Assembly: GCF_001590865.1 (NCBI RefSeq)
Contig: NZ_BBUY01000001.1
Span: 927,522 to 991,521 of the forward strand
Length of the DNA: 64,000 nt
Source: Streptomyces sp. NBRC 110611
GTDB taxonomy: Bacteria > Actinomycetota > Actinomycetes > Streptomycetales > Streptomycetaceae
Direction of reading: 5' to 3'
The position numbers and the translations under genes were made by a program. Position 1 is the first letter of the stretch; each line of letters opens with the position of its first letter. The notes under the pieces are model-generated. The model saw nothing but the letters and a program-made list of their open reading frames with translations, made no database searches and was not told the DNA's origin. This document shows, piece after piece, positions 59,880 through 64,000 of this stretch.

Positions 59880-60677
59880 ATGAACTTTCCGGAGCAGGGG
59901 ATACCGCAGCTGGCGTGGCCGGCGAACGAGCTGGAGGAGGTGCTGGCCGCGTCGGTCGGGCAGCCCGGCGCCGGCGGCCGGATCGTCGAGGTGCTGGGGC
60001 GCAGCCGGCTGTGGGTGCCGCTGCCCAACGGCGGCGGCCCGGACAGCGCGGGCTTCGGCGCCCGCGGCCTGGACCTGCCCACCGTCGACATCGGCGGCAC
60101 GGCCTACGTCCCCGTCTACAGCTCCGAGCAGGAGTTCCTGCGGGTCGTCGGCGCGCATCTGTCGTTCACCGTCGCGCCCGCCCGGGAGTTCGCCCGCGGA
60201 CTGCCGCCGAAGATCGGTATCGCGGTCAATCCGGACGGGACGGTCGGCGTCCCGCTGCCGCCGCCCGCGGTGGCCGAACTGTGCCGGGCGGGGCGCCCGG
60301 AGGCGGAGAACCTGCCGAGCGGCGGCCGGGTGCGGCTCTTCGAGCCGGACTGGCAGGACGAGCCGGTGGACTTCCTGGCCGCCGCCGGACTGGAGTTCTC
60401 CGGCGCCGGAATTGTCCTGACTGCCCGACGTGCCCTGGCCAGCGTCGAGGGCGACACGCCCGCGCTGTTCGTCGGTGTACAGCTCGGCACGAGCCCCGCC
60501 GCGCTGGAGGACGGCACCGCCCGCGAGACGGTCCTGGCAGCCCTCGGACGTGCACTCGGCGCGGTACCGGTGCCCTGGCCCGTCCAGCTGGTGCTGCTCG
60601 ACATCGCCCAGGGCGACCCGGTCGCCGACTGGATGCTGGAGCGCGTGCGGCCCTTCTACTCCCGCGACCACTCGTAA
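59880..60677 (+). CDS. SseB-family protein, copy 1
   Basis: 265 residues from the ATG at 59880. Two SseB modules: an N-terminal domain (about 12-120, LWVPLPNGG, VPVYSSEQEFLRV, then LPPKIGIAVNPDG) and a C-terminal SseB_C domain (about 165-262, ALFVGVQLGTSP, QLVLLDIAQGDPVADWM). E. coli SseB was named for enhanced serine sensitivity; the mechanism in actinomycetes is unknown. It is 80 bp upstream of a second SseB-like gene, so the two are probably co-transcribed paralogues. Confidence 0.85.
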   Translation: MNFPEQGIPQLAWPANELEEVLAASVGQPGAGGRIVEVLGRSRLWVPLPNGGGPDSAGFGARGLDLPTVDIGGTAYVPVYSSEQEFLRVVGAHLSFTVAPAREFARGLPPKIGIAVNPDGTVGVPLPPPAVAELCRAGRPEAENLPSGGRVRLFEPDWQDEPVDFLAAAGLEFSGAGIVLTARRALASVEGDTPALFVGVQLGTSPAALEDGTARETVLAALGRALGAVPVPWPVQLVLLDIAQGDPVADWMLERVRPFYSRDHS

Positions 60678-60757
60678 GCTTGTTGGACGACGAGAGTGTG
60701 TTGGACGACGGGCGGGCGCACCCCATCACGTGCCTGCGGCGAGAAGGGACGGACCAC

Positions 60758-61567
60758 GTGAGCGCGGGTGCGCATCAGGGGCCGGCGGCCGGACAGCTGG
60801 AGCAGCTGCTCCAGCAGGTCTCGCCCGGCCGCTACGACGCCTACGAGGCACTGCTGCACGCACTCGCCACGGGCCAGGTCTGGATGCTCCTGTGGCACGG
60901 CCGGGCCGGTTCGCCCGACGCGCAGTACGGGAACATGGAGGTCGACGGGCTCGGCTACGCGCCCTGTGTGACCTCCGCCGCCGAGCTCGCCGCCTCCGGC
61001 TGGAACCGCGACCACGAAGTCGTCGGCGGCCTGGAGATCGCCGGCTCGCTCTTCCCCGACCGGTGGGGCCTGTGGCTGAATCCGCACGCTCCCGGCGGCG
61101 GCGTCGGCATCCCCTGGCTGGACCTCCGCCGGATCGCCGGCGGTCTGGACCGGCTGCCCGCCGGTCCGCTGCGGATCTCGGAACCGGTCATCGACATCCC
61201 GCAGTTCTACGCCCTGCTCGCCCAGAACGCCCACCGGACGCCCGCCGTCCGGTCGTTGCGCCGGGCCTGGGTGCAGCCCGCGCTGGGCGCCCCGTATCTG
61301 GCGATCGGACTGGAGCTGTACGACACCGGCCAACCGGCCGTGGAGTCGGCCCGGTTGATGATCCAGCAGTCCCTCGGCGCGGTGCCGGACGGCCTGCCGG
61401 TCTCCACGGTCGCGATGAACGACGAGTACGACCCGGTCGGGATGTGGATGCGGGCCTGCGCGCGGCCCTTCTTCGACCGCGACGGCTATGCCCAGCCGCA
61501 GGGGCCTCCGCAGCCCCCGCAGGCCCCCGCGCCCTCGTACGGCTACGGCTACCCGCGTCCCTACTGA
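60758..61567 (+). CDS. SseB-family protein, copy 2
   Basis: 269 residues from a GTG (60758) with AAGGGACGG upstream. Same two-module plan as the preceding gene: LLHALATGQVWMLLWHG and YAPCVTSAAEL-type N-terminal module, then WVQPALGAPYLAIGLELY and VSTVAMNDEYDPVGMWM. The C-terminal tail is a Pro/Gln/Tyr-rich repeat (PQGPPQPPQAP, YGYGYPRPY), suggesting a flexible interaction tail. Diverged in sequence from copy 1. Role unknown. Confidence 0.8.
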   Translation: MSAGAHQGPAAGQLEQLLQQVSPGRYDAYEALLHALATGQVWMLLWHGRAGSPDAQYGNMEVDGLGYAPCVTSAAELAASGWNRDHEVVGGLEIAGSLFPDRWGLWLNPHAPGGGVGIPWLDLRRIAGGLDRLPAGPLRISEPVIDIPQFYALLAQNAHRTPAVRSLRRAWVQPALGAPYLAIGLELYDTGQPAVESARLMIQQSLGAVPDGLPVSTVAMNDEYDPVGMWMRACARPFFDRDGYAQPQGPPQPPQAPAPSYGYGYPRPY

Positions 61568-61578
61568 CGGCCTGGCTC

Positions 61579-62208
61579 TCAGCCGGTCTTGTCCCGGCCG
61601 CCGCCGATCTGATGCGGCCGGGGCAGATGGACCCCGAAGTACACCGCGCCCATCCGCAGCGCGAACACCAGCCCCGCCGAGACCATCGCGGCGGGGCTGG
61701 CCCCGACGCCGAAGTGGTGCAGCGCCAGGTAGCAGCAGGCGCCCGCCAGCGCCGCGATGGCGTAGACGTCCTCGCGCAGCAGCAGAGGCGGGAACTCCCC
61801 GCACAACACATCGCGGATGACCTCGCCGGCGACCCCGGTCAGTACCGCCAGAATGATCACGGCCAGCGGCGTGACGCCCGCCTCGATGCCCGCGCGGGCG
61901 CCGATCACGGTGACCACGGCCAGCCCGAGCGCGTCCACCACGAGCAGCGACTTGTGCGGCAGCTGCCAGAACCGCAGATAGACCATGGTGCCGACGCCGA
62001 CGCAGATGATCAACGTCAGCAGGACCCAGTCGTGCGTCCAGTACAGCGGCTGCCGGCCGAGGAGGGTGTCCCGTAGCGTGCCACCGGAGATCGACGCGGC
62101 GAAGGCGAGCACCAGGCCGCCGAACGGGTCCATATTGGCCCGGTAGGCGGCCAGCACGCCGCTCGCGGCGAAGGCCGAGATGCCGACCAGGTAGAGCGCA
62201 TGAAGCAT
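61579..62208 (-). CDS. TRIC/UPF0126 family membrane protein
   Basis: 209 residues from the ATG at 62208. Seven hydrophobic helices in two inverted three-helix repeats, with SGVLAAYRANMDPFGGLVLAF and GGTLRDTLLG in the first repeat and AGEVIRDVLCGEFPPLLL in the second. This GG-x-x-R-D pattern defines bacterial homologues of trimeric intracellular cation channels. Cation or small-solute transport is plausible; the in vivo substrate is unknown. It converges with SseB copy 2, 11 bp apart, with no hairpin between them. Confidence 0.9.
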   Translation of the reverse strand: MLHALYLVGISAFAASGVLAAYRANMDPFGGLVLAFAASISGGTLRDTLLGRQPLYWTHDWVLLTLIICVGVGTMVYLRFWQLPHKSLLVVDALGLAVVTVIGARAGIEAGVTPLAVIILAVLTGVAGEVIRDVLCGEFPPLLLREDVYAIAALAGACCYLALHHFGVGASPAAMVSAGLVFALRMGAVYFGVHLPRPHQIGGGRDKTG

Positions 62209-62408
62209 GACGTCATCATCGCAGGCCCGGAGGCAGGCATTCCGCCTCGTCCGGATCCACCCGGACCGGTCATCTTGCCCGAGGTGTCGTCGGTGTCCCG
62301 GAGGAGGGCGCTTCCGCAGGTGGCCCCGTGTGGGAGGGGGCGCGGGAGGGCGGAGTGTGGCGCAAAACAGCGCACGACGGCGCGGTTCCTCGTGCCAGAC
62401 TGATCGAC

Positions 62409-62954
62409 ATGGGGGACGTGGCACTGACATTGCAGGACGGGACCGTGGTATGGCTGCGAGCCGAGGGGCCGGAGACCGGCCGGATCCCGACCCCTGCCGT
62501 TGACAGCGGGCACGCCGGCGGCGGCCAGGGCGGCGAGGACGGTGAGCTGGAGCTGCCGGACGCGTTCGGCGCCGCCCAGCCGGTGAGCGTGGACAGCCGG
62601 ATGGGCCGTGCGCTGACCCGCGGCGGGGAGGTCCTGGAGGAGGCCCTGCGCCCGCTCGGCGGAGTCCTCGGCCAGATCCACCGTTCCCTCGCCGCCGGAA
62701 GCCACCGCCCGGACGAGGTCACCGTGGAGTTCGGGGTCACGCTCGGCTCGGACCTGAGCCTGGGGGTGTTCTCCGGCAGCGGTGAGGCGAGCTTCACGGT
62801 CTCCGCCACCTGGAACCTCGGCGACCGCAGGGGTGAGCCGGGCGCGGGCGCCGGCGGGAGTGAGCCGGGCGGGAGCGCCGGCGTGACCGGGCCGGGTGTG
62901 GCCGGGCCGGGCGGGACCGCCGGCGCGAGTGAGCCCGGCAGGGCCGCGCCGTGA
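62409..62954 (+). CDS. CU044_2847 family (trypsin-co-occurring domain) protein
   Basis: 181 residues from the ATG at 62409. The domain is split: ALTLQDGTVVWLRAEG at the N-terminus, a helical centre (LTRGGEVLEEALRPLGGVLG, IHRSL), then PDEVTVEFGVTLGSDLSLGV and GEASFTVSATWNLGD. This matches the CU044_2847/Trypco1 family, named for occurring beside trypsin-like proteases in predicted NTP-dependent conflict systems. The tail is a Gly/Ala/Pro-rich repeat. Its TGA overlaps the GTG of a trypsin-like protease gene (GTGA), so the two are coupled. Function is predicted, not shown. Confidence 0.85.
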   Translation: MGDVALTLQDGTVVWLRAEGPETGRIPTPAVDSGHAGGGQGGEDGELELPDAFGAAQPVSVDSRMGRALTRGGEVLEEALRPLGGVLGQIHRSLAAGSHRPDEVTVEFGVTLGSDLSLGVFSGSGEASFTVSATWNLGDRRGEPGAGAGGSEPGGSAGVTGPGVAGPGGTAGASEPGRAAP

Positions 62955-64000
62955 GCGCGGGCGTGGGTCCGGACGCCCCGCTCCACCTGGCCTTCGCCTC
63001 TGTGCGGGACGGCGAACGGCCGGTCGGCGGGGGCGTGTTGGTCGCCGAGCGGCTCGTTCTGACCTGCGCCCATGTCGTCAACAGCGCCCTGGGCAGGGGG
63101 CGTTACACCCAGGACACCCCCGGCCGGAACGACACTGTCCCCCTCCGGCTGCCCCATGTCGCGGCCGGCACGGACCTCGCGGCCCGGGTCGTACGGGAGA
63201 TGTGGGTGCCGCCGCGGGCCCGGGCCGCCGGGCGTGACCCGGTCGAGCCCGGACAGGTGCCGTACCACGGCGATCTCGCCGTACTGGAGCTGACGGCCGC
63301 GCCGCCCGAGGGCGCCGAACCGGCGCCGTTCCTCCAGCACGGCTACGCGGGAGAGACGATCGCCTTATGGGCCAGCGGCAATCCGCTGCCCTCGGTCCGG
63401 GCCGTGCCCCGGGTCTCGGCGCCGCCCTGGATCGCCCTGGACGTGCTCGGCGGGGCTCAGGTGACGGAGGGCTTCAGCGGCGGGCCCCTGTGGGACCGGG
63501 ACCGGCAGGCCGTGGTCGGCCTGGTCGCCGCCGTGCACCGTGCCCCCGGGGCGGCTGCCCCTGGTGCGGCTGTCCCGGGGGCGGCCGCTCACGGTGCGAC
63601 TGCTCGCGGGGTGGCCGCCCCGGGACCGGCGGCCCCCCGGCCGGCGGCCTTCGGGGCCGCCGCCCCGGGCGTGCAGCCGGCGACGATGTACGCCATCAGC
63701 GTGCCCGCCATCGAGGCCGAACTCCCCACGCTCCCGCCCTCGGCGGTGCCCACCGCCCGGCGTGGCGTACAGCAGCTGCTCACCGCCCTGGAGCGGGTCC
63801 TCATGGGCCGCGCGGCGGTGCTGGCGTGCGAGGAGCGGCTCGCGGCCCGGCTCGGCAGACCCTCGGCCGGCCCGGCCGCCGACCTCGAACGGCTGGTCGG
63901 CCTCGCGGTCGGCGTCCGCCGCGGCGTCCCCGAACTCCTCGACCTGGTACGGGAGTACGACCCGGCCGCCCTCGCCGACCCGTACGACCTCCATGCCCGC
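62951..64000 (+). CDS. Trypsin-like serine protease, 5' part (runs off window)
   Basis: At least 350 residues; no stop before the window end. A trypsin-like domain (about 1-198) has the catalytic triad His41 (TCAHVV), Asp108 (YHGDLAVLEL) and Ser176 (GFSGGPLWD). A low-complexity Ala/Pro/Gly repeat (about 199-243) joins it to a helical module (about 250-350, ERVLMGRAAVLACEERLA, GLAVGVRRGVPELLDLV) that resembles an effector-associated or adaptor domain. No signal peptide is seen, so the protease is probably cytoplasmic. A TTA codon at 63365-63367 (Leu139) suggests bldA-dependent translation. It is coupled to the Trypco1 gene. Confidence 0.85.
   Translation, partial: MSAGVGPDAPLHLAFASVRDGERPVGGGVLVAERLVLTCAHVVNSALGRGRYTQDTPGRNDTVPLRLPHVAAGTDLAARVVREMWVPPRARAAGRDPVEPGQVPYHGDLAVLELTAAPPEGAEPAPFLQHGYAGETIALWASGNPLPSVRAVPRVSAPPWIALDVLGGAQVTEGFSGGPLWDRDRQAVVGLVAAVHRAPGAAAPGAAVPGAAAHGATARGVAAPGPAAPRPAAFGAAAPGVQPATMYAISVPAIEAELPTLPPSAVPTARRGVQQLLTALERVLMGRAAVLACEERLAARLGRPSAGPAADLERLVGLAVGVRRGVPELLDLVREYDPAALADPYDLHAR

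Overview
The window is high-G+C DNA with dense genes, GTG starts, AGGAGG-type ribosome binding sites and rare TTA codons. Together with the enzyme set this indicates a Streptomyces chromosome, probably from the conserved core. From memory, the order trx/ybbN-like, DUF6230, DUF6114, pyk, ackA, pta, pfkA, followed by glgB-pep2-treS-glgE, matches the SCO5419-SCO5443 neighbourhood of S. coelicolor. No search was run to confirm this.

Layout. 1-5150: a TetR regulator with a palindromic candidate operator, a thioredoxin/TPR co-chaperone-like protein, and a three-gene cell-envelope operon of unknown function (DUF6230, DUF6114, Pro/Lys-repeat protein). 5235-11610: central carbon metabolism, with pta-ackA-pyk on the minus strand divergent from pfkA. 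11642-15242: an accessory islet holding a DUF6624 protein, an overlooked 57-residue CxxC protein, a serine-recombinase-like protein without its catalytic serine, an XRE-TPR regulator, a frameshifted gene and a small membrane protein. 15281-18853: a MacB/FtsX-type ABC exporter pair. 19089-24100: a double-XRE regulator and a CitA/DcuS-type two-component system beside a divergent dicarboxylate symporter. 24097-31969: the alpha-glucan/trehalose operon glgE-treS-pep2-glgB (minus strand). 32565-39225: two secreted M4 metalloproteases, then a GlgX-type debranching enzyme. 39451-46319: an L,D-transpeptidase lipoprotein, an enoyl-CoA hydratase, an RsbW-like ATPase, a DsbA/CcdA redox pair, a small Cys-rich protein and nadE. 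46497-51444: a patchy accessory region with a cytoplasmic-looking GH25 lysozyme, a PAP2 phosphatase abutting an integrase remnant, a lipoprotein, a GNAT acetyltransferase, an HTH/coiled-coil regulator and a small membrane protein. 51901-58782: a serine/glycine module (sdaA, APC permease, glyA, gcvH, gcvT) headed by a tandem glycine riboswitch. 59028-62208: a P-loop kinase-like protein, two tandem SseB-family proteins and a TRIC/UPF0126 membrane protein. 62409-64000: a CU044_2847 (Trypco1) protein translationally coupled to a trypsin-like protease that runs off the window.

How the genes work together. The Pta/AckA/Pyk/PfkA block handles glycolysis and acetyl-phosphate. GlgE, TreS, Pep2 and GlgB interconvert trehalose, maltose, maltose-1-phosphate and branched alpha-glucan, and GlgX debranches glycogen. 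The GTGA/TTGA start-stop overlaps in the glg operon, the two-component system, dsbA-ccdA and Trypco1-protease indicate translational coupling. GcvT, GcvH, GlyA and SdaA together dispose of glycine and serine under glycine control.

The best candidates for under-described biology are the Trypco1-protease pair at the right edge (start of a likely conflict-type system), the coupled small-protein cassette at 11642-14157, and the DUF6230-DUF6114 envelope operon.
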